Part shown: piece by piece, positions 54,701 to 64,000 of the stretch | Numbering within the stretch: position 1 is the stretch's first letter | Layout: every line of letters starts with the position of its first letter | Origin: Silurus meridionalis | Lineage: Eukaryota; Chordata; Actinopteri; Siluriformes; Siluridae | Length of the DNA: 64,000 nucleotides | Direction: 5' to 3' | Assembly: GCF_014805685.1 (NCBI RefSeq) | Contig: NC_060900.1 | Span: 8,278,450-8,342,449, forward strand | Notes under the pieces: model-generated | What the model was told of the DNA's origin: nothing | Seen by the model: the letters and a program-made list of their open reading frames with translations, nothing else | Databases searched by the model: none | Made by a program: the position numbers and the translations under genes

Positions 54701-57444
54701 TAGGATTATTAGTTTCATCACTTCTATAGCTATAACTAGTTCAAAACCTGATACCCTAAAAGACACGATCTAAAGTGTGTTTATATACCAACAGCAACAC
54801 AGACCCCCATTCCTAAGGACCCACTTTAATGTTAAGCATCCGAAGATGAAGAGCACCCCCATATCTGACATTCCCTTTCCCGGTTTTATTGATCTATTTC
54901 CATAATGTAGCCACGACGGTGCCCTACTGAGCGTTTGAAATAATTAAGCGAATACAAAATCCAACAGTCGTACAAACGGTTCTTTACACTTCAACCTAAA
55001 ACTAAAAAATCAGAGCCAAAGATATTGTCATGGATCGTGATGTCAGTTTGGTGGGGACAAAATGTTTAGCGGGACATTACTACAGAAACATATAGAAGAG
55101 CATTCGGAACAGAATAACAGATATATTATTTGAGGAGAAAACTAAATGGCCCAGTAGCTCAACGCTCATATTCTAGAAATGTCTCAATCGGCCATGAGCA
55201 GCACAGATCAGGATTGACAAATGAAGCAGCATCCAGAGGGTTCCTTTGTAAAGTGTTCGCTCATATTTAGTAGAGAAATTGAGCTCATTTAAAAACCGTA
55301 TCTGATAAATATGTATCTTTTTGCTAAAGATAAAGCTCACATTTCCATTCTACTGCGTGTTATTGCACCGCTCTCTCTGGCACATGGCATAAATAGTCAT
55401 GAGAAATGATTAGCAGTCTTCACACTGTTAAAGATCATGTCTTCATATTAGATTACGCAGCCTTCCATCGTTCATGTTGGATGTAACAAAAGCGAATGTA
55501 ATTTAATGTCTAGTTCCTGAAAGTATTTTGCAGGTCGTGCTCTTGTTGTTCAGGTGGAAATTCGAAAGAAAAAAGTGACACTGGAGTCTCAGTCGGGTGG
55601 AAGCCATAAAAGGGAAAACAAATGGCTTTTTTTTCCCGACTGCGTGCTGAAAACTGATTTTCACCTTCCTGCAGTGTTACGAAGAATAAACAGCAGTGCT
55701 GTCATGGAATGGCCTTGTTATTAGTGATCACTCTGTTGAAAAGAAAGCTGCTTAGTTAGGCAATTGTTGTTACATAAAAACTTGGCAGCACTCGCTGCAG
55801 CAGGAATTATAAGTGGCTTCGAAAAAACTCCATGCGGACATTTGAGCGAGACTTACGGCTGGCATTCCTGTACAACAGAAACGGATCCTGAAGCTGAAAC
55901 TCCAAATCCTTATTGATCGGCTCCACCAGGTTCTCCGTGCTTAGACGGTTCATGATGGTGAAACCGTGATGTGGGGATGCGGACCTACAGAAACAACATG
56001 GGCAAAAAACAAACAAACTATCTATTTACACTTCTTTTCAATGGCTTCAGTTTCATTAGCATGAGAATGAGTTAGATTATATAGATGATATAGTTACCTT
56101 GCATACACAAATAAGGTGCCTTCGATATCAGTTTTCTCCTGGAAACAAAATGACAGCACTCTTAAAAAAAAATGGTACTCATTTTACATAAAACTGCGGG
56201 ATATATTAAAAAAAGATTAACAACAATCATCATCATCGGAACTATATTTTCACGCGGACCCCCCTATAATCGCACCTTTAAACCGTAGGACTCCCGAACC
56301 TGTGTAAGATGTTTGTATTTGGCATCATTTTGCACTTGAATGATCGACTGTAAACTGCTTAAACACGACTGGGTTGAAAAGGATAAAGATGGAAAAGAAG
56401 GGGGGAAAAAAAGGAAAAGAAAGAAAGAGGGGAAAAAAGGAAAAAGGAAATTTCGGCCACACCTCCATCCAAGGCGTGGAGTGATACCAAATTAAGTGCT
56501 GGAGAAGAAAGTAATTCCGGCTGCAAGATGGCTGCTATTAGAGTTTTAAGATTTGAAACTTGTTTTTGTGGTTAACACGATGCTATGCGGTGGTATTAGA
56601 AGCTACTAGGAGGTCTGGTAGTGGATTATATTTCAGTCTCGGGCAGGTCTTGACGGGAAAGTGTGGTGATGATGCTGGAATGCAGTGGACGCGATGCTAA
56701 AAATGGAGCCTATAAACTTTTTTTTTTTTTTTTTTTACTTTTTTGGGGGCTCCGTTAGAATCGTACCTCCGGCACTGAACTAAAGAAGACAACTTTACAA
56801 ACAATGTCTTGGCTGATCGACTACATCTGGGGTAAGAGGAAACGTGGGAAATTCGTGTTCCATACTTTCACTGATGGTTACAGACGGATAAACGGAGACT
56901 TTGGGTTCAAAACTGTTTGTTCGCTCGCCATAAACAGGCAACGATATGATTACTTGTTATTTGCGTATTTACATAGATTTGATGAAGATGGCGAGTTAAC
57001 TCGGTCATGGATGCTCTATTCTAACAGTCTGGACCGCTTGAAGACGCGTTGTAAACTTAAACTCGTCCCGCTATTAGCGCACACGACCCGATTAACAAAC
57101 TCGGTTACATCCGAAATGGCGCATAATGCCGAAATGTAGTGCCCTACATAGGGAGTACCGGGCATCCTTTCCCGAAGTGTGTACTTCCGATAGGCACGGG
57201 TATGAGAACACGGCGCAGTGGCGCTAACTCCTACTTGTTAGCTTTAACACCGTGAGCAGTGAGGATTCCGAGCTCGGCGCCTCGGTACGGAACAGAAACG
57301 TGTTCTTACCCATTCGTTCGCTTTGGAGTTGAATTTATACAGCGCTACCTGCCCGGTGACATCGAGCAGCTTGTTAATGTAAGGGTCGTACTGCTGCAGA
57401 GCCGCTAGACTCATCAGATGTCCAGCTTTGTTGACGGACTCCAT
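48626..57444 (-). CDS. dcp1a: mRNA-decapping enzyme 1A (decapping activator)
   Basis: Gene-level span; ten coding exons total 1398 bases, about 465 aa plus TAG (human DCP1A is 582; the central linker is shorter here). The protein activates the Dcp2 hydrolase that removes the 5' cap in 5'-to-3' mRNA decay and localises to P-bodies. The EVH1 domain fills residues 1 to about 130 (MSLAALQQYDPYINKLLDVT, TDIEGTLFVY, FTIMNRL, LLYRNASLGIYSIWFYDK). The conserved motif QITVEELFGSSLP lies near 212-224 and matches human HLTVEELFGTSLP. The C-terminal trimerisation segment is KAQLQDVLIHLIKNDAQFLS then TIHEAYLQSL, at about 426-456. SVFQQ before it favours DCP1A over DCP1B. The ATG at 57444 (AAGATGG) aligns with human MEALSRAG; an in-frame ATG five codons upstream at 57459 is possible. 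Exon 8 is inferred. The adjacency to tkt supports orthology. Confidence 0.93.
48811..49017 (-). CDS. dcp1a: dcp1a coding exon 9 (residues 371-439)
   Basis: Encodes TKAGLGVPGAEPSFLLSPSV, a proline-rich stretch (PRNPGPPPSPPASL) and VFSKAQLQDVLIHLIK. Acceptor TGTTTCAG, donor GTACAC, phase 0. Confidence 0.92.
50436..50495 (-). CDS. dcp1a: dcp1a coding exon 8, inferred (residues 351-370)
   Basis: A 60-base in-phase segment encoding TKEAGSFAQPQAPNLVKPIP before a good donor GTGAGT. A long pyrimidine tract (TTTCCCTCTTTCTCTCC) precedes the AACGAAG acceptor. The peptide resembles human DCP1A EVFVQPKVLSSAIP at the same place. A shorter 33-base version using GCACAG at 50469 also keeps the frame. Confidence 0.6.
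50626..51069 (-). CDS. dcp1a: dcp1a coding exon 7 (residues 203-350)
   Basis: The largest exon: QTHSVVKQITVEELFGSSLP, then a proline-rich low-complexity linker ending PAVFTSKPAASVQ. Acceptor GTCCACAG, donor GTAAGG, phase 0. Confidence 0.93.
51431..52094 (+). mobile_element. Tc1-like element (family A), 664 bp, split by a hAT insertion
   Basis: Ends CCAATCAGGCATAACATT and GTTATGCCTGATCGGTG. After the ATG (AAAATGGGCAAGCATAAGG) the transposase start runs to ATGTCTAGAC at 51656, where a hAT element intrudes. It resumes near 51900 at GCGTCTCCAAAACTGC and jumps to the C-terminal-proximal GCAGCTCAAATTGGTG. Catalytic regions are deleted. In the dcp1a intron between exons 6 and 7. Confidence 0.85.
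51657..51875. mobile_element. hAT-type element nested in the Tc1 copy, right end eroded
   Basis: Starts CAGTGGTCCCCAACC after GTCTAGAC and shares GTCAGACAATATTTTCAC and GACGGATAAATACAA with the copy at 23909-24292. The right terminus is not recognisable, so the 3' boundary is approximate. Confidence 0.7.
52322..52426 (-). CDS. dcp1a: dcp1a coding exon 6 (residues 168-202)
   Basis: Encodes CQSNDPDSQVNTDVTPDPVK and VESMKPTVIAAQQEK. Acceptor GTTGTTCAG, donor GTACTG, phase 0. Poorly conserved linker, so the exon rests on splice sites and phase. Confidence 0.8.
52582..52711 (-). CDS. dcp1a: dcp1a coding exon 5 (residues 124-167)
   Basis: Encodes IVKQETLRAQQASPDRGRTN and GCVETRPMDILELLSKAKEE then YHR; RPMDILELLSKAKEEY matches human RPIDILEMLSRAKDEY. 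Acceptor ATTTTAG, donor GTAAGT. Confidence 0.93.
53213..53279 (-). CDS. dcp1a: dcp1a coding exon 4 (residues 102-123)
   Basis: Encodes GIYSIWFYDKSDCQRIAQLM and V, the last EVH1 strand and helix (human SIYSIWFYDKNDCHRIAKLM). Acceptor TTTACAG, donor GTAAGT. Confidence 0.94.
53784..53933 (+). CDS. Possible antisense first exon in a dcp1a intron (unidentified)
   Basis: Plus-strand frame in a GC-richer patch, with a good start context (GAAGAATGG) and a consensus donor AGAG|GTAAGG near 53932. It encodes MELGKGDDRERMLLLGLASS and on to VVFQKTLGRCLN. The family is not recognised and no second exon was found. It may be chance. Confidence 0.2.
54330..54560 (+). pseudogene. Tc1-type transposase C-terminal relic (family D)
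   Basis: A plus-strand frame contains EEHLWEVLQEAWQSISDEC and later RMPRVCKSVLRK. These resemble the ENLWDVLQEAW and MPRRVKAV segments that close fish Tc1 transposases. The part between them is scrambled and no TIRs were found. In a dcp1a intron. Confidence 0.55.
55857..55984 (-). CDS. dcp1a: dcp1a coding exon 3 (residues 59-101)
   Basis: Encodes SASPHHGFTIMNRLSTENLV and on to FQLQDPFLLYRNAS; matches human YHGFTIVNRL and FLLYRNAS. Acceptor TTCTGTAG, donor GTAAGT. Confidence 0.95.
56098..56138 (-). CDS. dcp1a: dcp1a coding exon 2 (residues 46-58)
   Basis: A 41-base exon encoding EKTDIEGTLFVYA, identical at EKTDIEGTLFVY to human. Acceptor TTTCCAG, donor GTAACT. Confidence 0.95.
56804..56834 (+). 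CDS. Possible antisense first exon in dcp1a intron 1 (unidentified)
   Basis: A start in good context (AACAATGTC) opens MSWLIDYIWG and meets a consensus donor GGG|GTAAGAGG about 30 bases on. If unspliced, the frame continues 111 codons to 57139. The short peptide looks like a membrane-proximal or signal start, but I cannot name it and find no partner exon. Speculative. Confidence 0.15.
57310..57444 (-). CDS. dcp1a: dcp1a coding exon 1 (residues 1-45)
   Basis: Encodes MESVNKAGHLMSLAALQQYD and on to QVALYKFNSKANEW. Donor GTAAGA, phase 0. ATG context AAGATGG. Confidence 0.94.
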
Positions 57445-57600
57445 CTTGGACGCTAGCATACGGGGGCACGGAAGGAAAATCCGAGGACACCGTAGATTCA
57501 ATGCGTCCGTCCGGGTGGAAACGAAGCTCACGAGTAATGGTTCCTAACGCGCGAAAATCACCAAGTTGACGAGAACGCAGGCAGATTTGTAATAAATAGA
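57445..57600 (-). promoter_or_regulatory. dcp1a: dcp1a 5' UTR and promoter region
   Basis: CpG-containing patch upstream of the start codon. GCGCGAAAA at 57549-57557 reads TTTTCGCGC on the gene strand, an E2F-type site by consensus (TTTSSCGC). No TATA box. The transcription start is not determinable. Confidence 0.45.
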
Positions 57601-57839
57601 ATAAAAAGGCAAATACTTTTGTACGTTTACTGGAGTGTATCTCTAACTCAAGTACATGGTTTGTGCACGTCGTCCACCAATGGTTTCAATAGATTTTATC
57701 TATTTTACACACCTTCAAAAGTTTTGGTTTTCAGCTTGTAGCAAATATTACTTTTTATAATTCTTGAACAATTCTTTAAAAATTGACTGATGTTTTTTTT
57801 TAGATGACCCCTTGTATACCCAAAGAATAAAGTCAAGTT

Positions 57840-57840
57840 C

Positions 57841-57877
<37 letters not shown>
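57840..57877. repeat. (AAT)n microsatellite
   Basis: About 12 AAT units upstream of a SINE. Confidence 0.95.
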
Positions 57878-57890
57878 GAATCATAATTCA

Positions 57891-58036
57891 GCATATGAAT
57901 TACCTTCACAGCATTTGGCAGACACCCATATCCAGAGTGACTTACAATTATCTCAAGGGCTTTGCTTAAGCTTAGTGGTGACTGGGATTTGAACCCATGA
58001 CCTTCTGACATCTTAACCACTGAGCTACCCCTCCCC
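57891..58036 (-). repeat. tRNA-derived SINE
   Basis: The minus strand starts GGGGTAGCTCAGTGGTTAAG (box A) and about 25 bases later has GGGTTCAAATCCCAGTC (box B). It then continues into a SINE body with CTTGAGATAATTGTAAGTCA and GGGTGTCTGCCAAATGC. No acceptor stem closes it, so it is a retroposon and not a tRNA gene. Confidence 0.8.
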
Positions 58037-58041
58037 CTATA

Positions 58042-58882
58042 CAGTGGAACCTCGGGTTACGAACGCCCCGGCATACGTATAATTCAGGTTACGAATCGCA
58101 GTTCATCAAAATTTTTGCCCCTGGTTACGAACAATATATCGGGATACGAACGTCGCTCACCAAAAATCGCAGGCAAGTTGGTTGTTTTGCTCTATCCACA
58201 GCTCGTCACATCAGTTAGCGTCCTGTGTCCCTAGCGAGAGCATCGTGTTACTTATCCGCTTGAACTTTTCCCGGCAGCGGCGTAACAACTCGTTAGTTGA
58301 TGCTCGTGGAATGATGAGATGGACAACATTAGCCGATGCATAACCACTTTACTTGTTTTTATGAAGATAGATTAGCAGGGTTACAGTCTTTTCCAGTACA
58401 ATACCCATAATGAATTTCACTCTGGACTTCAATACCAACTGATAGTAGCCTTAAAGAAACAGCTCTCATTTTCCTCTAATGCAACAATTGTCTCAGCGTT
58501 CGTGTTAATAACACTGTCTTTAATATTCTATAATATAATATATAATAATATATAATAATATAATATAATAAGATTCTCCTTCAAACAATAACTCTCCCTC
58601 CTCCCCTTCTCTGACGTCGTCTCCTGCAGCGAGTCTTCTCAAAGGAAAGTACCGGTAAAGATCTTTTCCTCTTTTGTATGCTTTTATGTGGTATGATTTT
58701 AATATAACATGTTAAAAGTAAATAATATTAGTGAATATTGGCTTTATTTTTATTTAAGTAATATTTTTGGTTGTCCAGAACGAATTACCGAAGTTTCTGT
58801 TCATTATTATGGGGAAAATTGTATCGGGATACGAACTTTTCAGTACCGGAACGAATTAAATTCGTAACCCGAGGTTCCACTG
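58042..58882. mobile_element. Tigger-like non-autonomous element, 841 bp, complete ends
   Basis: Terminal inverted repeats CAGTGGAACCTCGGGTTACG and CGTAACCCGAGGTTCCACTG are perfect over the first 20 bases and flanked by TA on both sides (58040-58041 and 58883-58884). Subterminal GGATACGAAC repeats are present. The interior has no transposase frame and includes a TAATA-rich simple repeat near 58530-58570. Assignment to TcMar-Tigger rests on the TIR wording and the TA duplication. Confidence 0.8.
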
Positions 58883-59936
58883 TATAATGTAATAACATGT
58901 TATTACATTCCCATTGTATATTTACCCAAACAATTAATTAAATTTTCTTTAAGAAAAAAAAAAGGTTTCCAAGATTTTCTTGTTGCGCTATAAAAAAAAT
59001 GAAATGAAAATGGAATGGAATGAAAATGGAATGAAAAATCGGATGACTCACACGCTAACCAATAATGGAAGACTAATTCATTACGTGTTTTTGTAAATGT
59101 CACACTTGTGTTACACAGCATTTATTGAATATAAAAGTCAACCTTTGCATTGAGTTGTTTCTTATAGCTAAGTTTTGAAAGGTTTTCTTTTTAGTGGTGG
59201 GAAACTCAATTAATACTTTTAAAAGACTTAAACATTACCCGTATCAACTTTTTCTTGTTACTCAAACGTACGTAGCATCAACATTATTTGAGTGACATCG
59301 TACAGTACATGGAAGTAAGGCAAGCGGGAATAATGCTGCAAATGATTCATATTGCTTTCCTTGATAGCCTGCTAATCTAGCGCGTGTTGGCGCCTTCATT
59401 TTACACTTGCGGTTTGAGATATACACCGATGTCATGTAAGATGAAAGAATGAATGCATTTGTTTTTCGGTAAGTGTTTGATCCTTGTTAGTGGATCTCAG
59501 GAACACTATGAGTGAAGCAGAAATGCACCCATGGCAACATTAAAACAAGCTCTGTATAATCTACATTCTGCTGGGTAGAACAGAAGTTATGTTCCTGGGA
59601 AGTTTGTCTCCTGTTGTTGACTTGACCCCTCAGGCTTCCAAACCACTTTTGACGTAAGAACTTGTACAAGGGACTTTCCAAATAGAGAATCTTTTCGGGA
59701 AACCATTTCAACCCGTATTTCAAAATAAAACTGTTTAGAACGAATGTGAAAACAAGAGCAATGAAAACTATTTTTAAATCAGGGTTCAAGTAGCCATCTA
59801 CTCCATGTATTTATACGTGATATGGGCCACTTTTATTAATAGCTTTTTCATTTGAGCTAGTGAACATGACCGTTTAAAAGAAATAGTTTAAATCTTCAAA
59901 ACCTTGAAGAAAAAATGTCTTGAAATGAGGGGCAAT

Positions 59937-60320
59937 TAGCAAATCAAATTTTGTTTGTCATACACACATACATACAGAGGACGACATGCAGTGAAATGCT
60001 TTGTACGACTGTCCAACATTTAAGCATTAAAAATGAATATATATATAAAAAATGAAGTATATAAATAAAAAAGTATAAACTCTAAAATATATATGAAAAT
60101 ATATGTATATACATGAATTAGTATGGCCGATATTGGAAGCACAATTTAAAGTGAGTTAGTGTGATTGTCCTTAAAGTGTCCATGTGCACTGTGGTGTGAT
60201 ATGAAGTGGCACTGTGCTGTTCAAGTCCAGAGTTGAAGTGACAGTCCAGAGTTTGGGTGTCATAACAGTGCAAAAAAAGTTGAGTGATGATGGAGAGAGA
60301 GAGGTCCAGTACTAGATCCA
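59937..60320. repeat. Dispersed repeat, degenerate
   Basis: Contains TCAAATTTTGTTTGTCATAC then ACATGCAGTGAAATGCTTTG, the signature of a widespread fish repeat that carries GTCATACACA and CAGTGAAATGC. It also has AT-rich runs and tandem GTCCAGAGTT units. Class uncertain. Confidence 0.45.
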
Positions 60321-60512
60321 TAGCAATATATTATATGATTTCTCATGAAGAAAAAAACATCATGGGAATCACATGGAAATAAGCATTCTATTAATTAAAC
60401 AGTAAACACTGTACACCATATACAGGGTTACAATCTATTCAGTGCACACTACTTAAAGTCCAAATTACAGTGACGAACATGCATTGTACAATATACATGT
60501 ACACTACATTTT

Positions 60513-60600
60513 AGGGGTGTAACGGTGCAGAACATTCACGGTTCGGTACGTACCTCGGTTTTAAAGTCGTGGTTCGTGCAAAACATAAAATTGCATGTCG
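60513..60600. mobile_element. hAT-type element end, truncated
   Basis: AGGGGTGTAACGGTGCAG, then CACGGTTCGGTACGTACCTC and GGTTTTAAAGTCGTGGTTCG is the left end of a common fish hAT repeat. No right end was found. Confidence 0.6.
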
Positions 60601-60691
60601 TTTTTTATCAACACAGTTTTTTATTATTAACATTTGTGAACATCAACAGTTTACATTTTAGAACAATTTTAAATAAAATGCCTATTTGGTT

Positions 60692-60692
60692 C

Positions 60693-60744
<52 letters not shown>

Positions 60745-60751
60745 CTCTCTC

Positions 60752-60826
<75 letters not shown>
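60692..60826. repeat. Compound (CTGT)n(CT)n(TATC)n microsatellite
   Basis: Three successive simple motifs over about 135 bases. Confidence 0.95.
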
Positions 60827-61119
60827 GACACACACAAGGAATTTGGTTCCAGCTGTTAGTTACTCAAAGTACAGTCATAAATAAAACTATACATTCAGCT
60901 TGGACAATACAAGAAAAAAAACAGACTATACAGGACAATACAGACAATGTGAGACAATAAATATTGTATACCAATAAAAGAATAAATTTTATGAATGCAA
61001 CATACTTTGTAATCATATTGATTTAATTGAGTAATCCATTAAATTGGCACAAATCAAATTGATTAAATAAATGGAACAATTAATGAAATAGTTAATGCAT
61101 TAATATACTTGTTAGATAA

Positions 61120-61123
<4 letters not shown>

Positions 61124-61152
<29 letters not shown>
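61124..61152. repeat. (TG)n microsatellite
   Basis: About 14 TG units. Confidence 0.9.
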
Positions 61153-61155
<3 letters not shown>

Positions 61156-62084
61156 GTACATCTAATATTGAATTTTCTAAAGATATGTTCTACTTAAATG
61201 TTGTACATATTTCAGCATACTTTAACAAATGTCTTTATTCCTTCATTCATTCACTCCCTTAAATTTGGAAACAAATTCTAGCATTGGAGCTCTACAGCTG
61301 ATATGGAGCTCATTATGTTTTAGTGGATCAACGCTCAAGGTCAGACACTTTGTTTTATTCAAACAAAAATTAGGGAAGAATTTATATGTATTTAAAAATT
61401 AACCTGTATTGCAGTTTATTCACAATATTAAGTGGAACATGTACAACACGCTACTTATGATTCAGAAATCAAAGTCTTTATTTAAATTTTTTCAAGTGTT
61501 GTTTAGAATATTCAGAGAATTCAATTGGAATTGTAATATTGTAGATTAAGTCGAATCAAGGCTTGGGTGTCGTTTGTTCACACCGCAACTTACAGTACAG
61601 TATTGTGTAGCTGACAACGTTTTCTAATAAATCAGTCAAACCCTCCTCTTTTTTAGCAAGTGACCACTCACGCAACATAGAGGAAAAATCCGTAAAACAC
61701 TGCTAAATGCACATCATTAACAACATCCACAACAACAAACCTGGAGTGATGGTAGAACTGGGATTTATTTCTCCTATGCTGCATTAAGTTGCCTATTCAA
61801 TATGGCACGAGCATTTGAACATGAACACAAGACATGAAGGCCCCACAAGATGTCAGTGTAAAACTAGTGAAAAATGGAGAAGGTCCCATTGCAGAAATGA
61901 TGGTGGCTTTTCATAAGGCATAATTCAACCCTAACATCATCAGCCACTTTTAATATTTGGGGTTTTTTTTATTAAGGAAATACGTCAGACAACAAATGAG
62001 AGTTCGTTATTAAATAGATTACGAAAATGGAAAACAATGTGTTACAGTTCCAGCAGGATATCTTCAGTTGAGTGCTCAGCCCAG

Positions 62085-62086
<2 letters not shown>

Positions 62087-62124
<38 letters not shown>

Positions 62125-62137
62125 CTCTCTTTCTCTC
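62087..62137. repeat. (CT)n microsatellite
   Basis: About 20 CT units with a few interruptions. Confidence 0.9.
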
Positions 62138-63798
62138 AGCCATGTTGAATGAAATGTCACGGTTTTGTAGAGAGTATGTCTGAAGGTTAATAGCCGTCAA
62201 AATGACGTGACAAATTGGCCGAAGAACTCCGAATACAAAACAAACCGCCCTCACCACACAAAACAAGACGAAGCAGTATGGGGAGTTTTTTTTCTCCTGC
62301 AAAAAATCATTCTTTTCTTTTTGTTTTGCAAGCCTGAAAAAAGTTCACCCACTGTCTCTTTAATGACCCTACTTACCCTCCTACTTGGACGCCTGCATCT
62401 ACTTACAGTTCAAGAACCTCCCATTTGGAGATCTGCGCTCAACAGAGATACATCGGCAAGTTGGCAGGGAAATCATGAAACAGATTTTGTTTTTAGATGC
62501 TAGGCCTTTGGAAATGTTGCAGGGTTACCACACAGTCCTAAATGATTAACGGGTATAAGCCTATAGCCTATTATTGATCATTTTGTAACGAGGTGACAAT
62601 AATCGATTAATGATCGTGATGAACAGCGCAGCAGTAAGATTCTTTATGAAGGAGAAGCGTATTTTTTGTTAGTGAAGGCTGAAATAGGTCACTGCCACCC
62701 CATGGTAACATTAGCAGGATTAATATTGGCAGATTATCAGTGTGTTGACTGTCAGCCTGCCTTTTAGAGCAGGTGATTTTGTGCATGTAGGCAAAAAATT
62801 TCCCACATGGGCTGTTCTTCCAACTTGCTTTTCGGAATGTGGCAAACTTACATTGTCCTTTGGTTGCATATGAGCACCAGGTGAATGGCGTTTATATCTT
62901 GGAGACCAGGGCGCAGAGGTAAGGCTGTTTGGTTTGGAATTGATTTTATTTTTATTTATTTATTTTTTTTTTTTACTTTAAAACACTGTCTGGATATTTT
63001 GTTCCCCCCCGATCTTTCGAAGTTAGCATTTTTTTTTTTATATTAGCGCATATTATTAGTTGTAACCCTAAATATTTATTGCAATCCAATACTACATTTT
63101 TATAATGAATATTAAAAAGAAACAAGTAACTCACTTATATTTGTAGGTCCTTTTTATATTTGAGTGTATTTTTTACACTGAGGTTCTTATTGTACTGTAA
63201 AATGTACTATTTTGAAATAATATACTTTTTAAACCCAGCTATTTTTAGGATCCACAGTAACTTGTTTTCACCGAATGTAGTTTTCATTTCCAGACAGAAA
63301 TCCACAAAGATCAATTTCCACAGGGTCGATGAAATAACTTCTATTTAGATCCCGAATCAACAAGCCAGATCCTGAGAGGACATGAGGAAGCAACCTTGGA
63401 AGAATTGAAATCCATTCTTTTGTGTGTGGAACACTGGGACCTTACTCTATAAACTAATATCATGAAGGCAAGGTGTAGGATACTCAAGAACTTTTCTTAG
63501 TCTTGAGTGATGGTTATTTGATCCCCTCCGTTTAACCCCTTGTGGAGGAATGTTTCAACCATTTTTGCTCTGTTAACACCCCGAACGTGTACAGTGTGAA
63601 ATCGCATTCATCCAGTTGTAGTTGTCGATACTAAGAACGCACCAATACGAATATTTACACACGGTTTTGGAATGTACAGCGTAAACTTTCGGATAAGGAA
63701 TACCCATGTTTATAGTTAATCGAGAGGAGTGCGAACGGTAAGAACTGATAACCCATGATGCTGTTTCGAAATGACACTATTGAGTACTTATTGTTATG

Positions 63799-64000
63799 CA
63801 CCAATCAGGCATAACTTTATGACCACCTGCCTAATATTGTGCTGGTCAAAACAGTACCGACCCTTCGAGCATCAGCAGCATTAACTTTTTCAACAATTGA
63901 AGCTACAGCAGCTCGTCTGTTGGGGTCTCGGTCGTCGGTTCACTGCCGTTCCTTCCTCGGACCACTTTTGATCGATACTGACCAGTGCAGACCGGAAACG
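63799..64000 (-). mobile_element. Tc1-like element (family A), runs off the window
   Basis: Starts with terminal repeat CACCAATCAGGCATAAC and runs through CGAGCATCAGCAGCATTAAC to TACTGACCAGTGCAGACCGG, the same order as 28048-28330. The minus-strand transposase is frameshifted and already lacks its catalytic middle. The right end is outside the window. Confidence 0.85.

Larger units (their letters stand above)
58885..63798. other. Intergenic region right of dcp1a
   Basis: Apart from the repeats listed separately, this AT-rich sequence shows no convincing exon, promoter or RNA gene on either strand. Short open frames here are compatible with chance. Confidence 0.5.

Noticed and set aside
57950..58036. 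Possible tRNA gene on the minus strand (boxes A and B present)
   Set aside because: No acceptor stem or 3' pairing, and it continues into a SINE body.

Overview
The window is nuclear DNA from a vertebrate, almost certainly a teleost fish. It is AT-rich, full of dinucleotide microsatellites and degenerate Tc1/mariner, hAT, Tigger-like and tRNA-derived SINE copies. Its three genes have GT-AG introns and vertebrate-type proteins. The repeat mix would suit an otophysan such as a catfish, but the species is inference. Nothing prokaryotic (operons, CRISPR, phage) is present.

Layout, left to right. (1) Positions 780-27665, plus strand: gnb1, the G-protein beta-1 subunit. A GC-rich promoter and untranslated first exon lie near 780-1487, followed by an intron of about 15.8 kb. 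Nine coding exons run from 17301 to 24437 and splice in frame to 340 aa. A spliced 3' UTR ends near the polyadenylation signal at 27639. (2) Positions 27666-30649: tail-to-tail intergenic DNA with an internally deleted Tc1 copy. (3) Positions 30793-42825, minus strand: tkt, transketolase. Fourteen coding exons give 627 aa with every thiamine-diphosphate and catalytic residue I checked. (4) Positions 42826-46330: a repeat-containing spacer. (5) Positions 48626-57444, minus strand: dcp1a, the decapping activator. Ten coding exons (one inferred) give about 465 aa, with an EVH1 domain, a conserved VEELFG motif and a C-terminal trimerisation segment; a 3' UTR of about 2.3 kb is likely. (6) Positions 57560-64000: intergenic DNA with a SINE, a complete Tigger-like non-autonomous element with TA target duplication, hAT remnants and microsatellites. 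It ends inside another Tc1 copy.

The three genes have unrelated jobs: signalling, pentose-phosphate metabolism and mRNA decay. The tkt-dcp1a order matches the TKT-DCP1A neighbourhood that I recall from human chromosome 3, whereas gnb1 is not a human neighbour. I found no convincing undescribed system. The best leads are an intact 160-codon intronic reading frame of unknown identity (13423-13905), a family of internally deleted Tc1 elements of which one keeps only a short DNA-binding reading frame, a Tc1 copy split by a hAT element, a perfect 25-bp inverted repeat next to a tkt exon, and two possible antisense first exons inside dcp1a introns.
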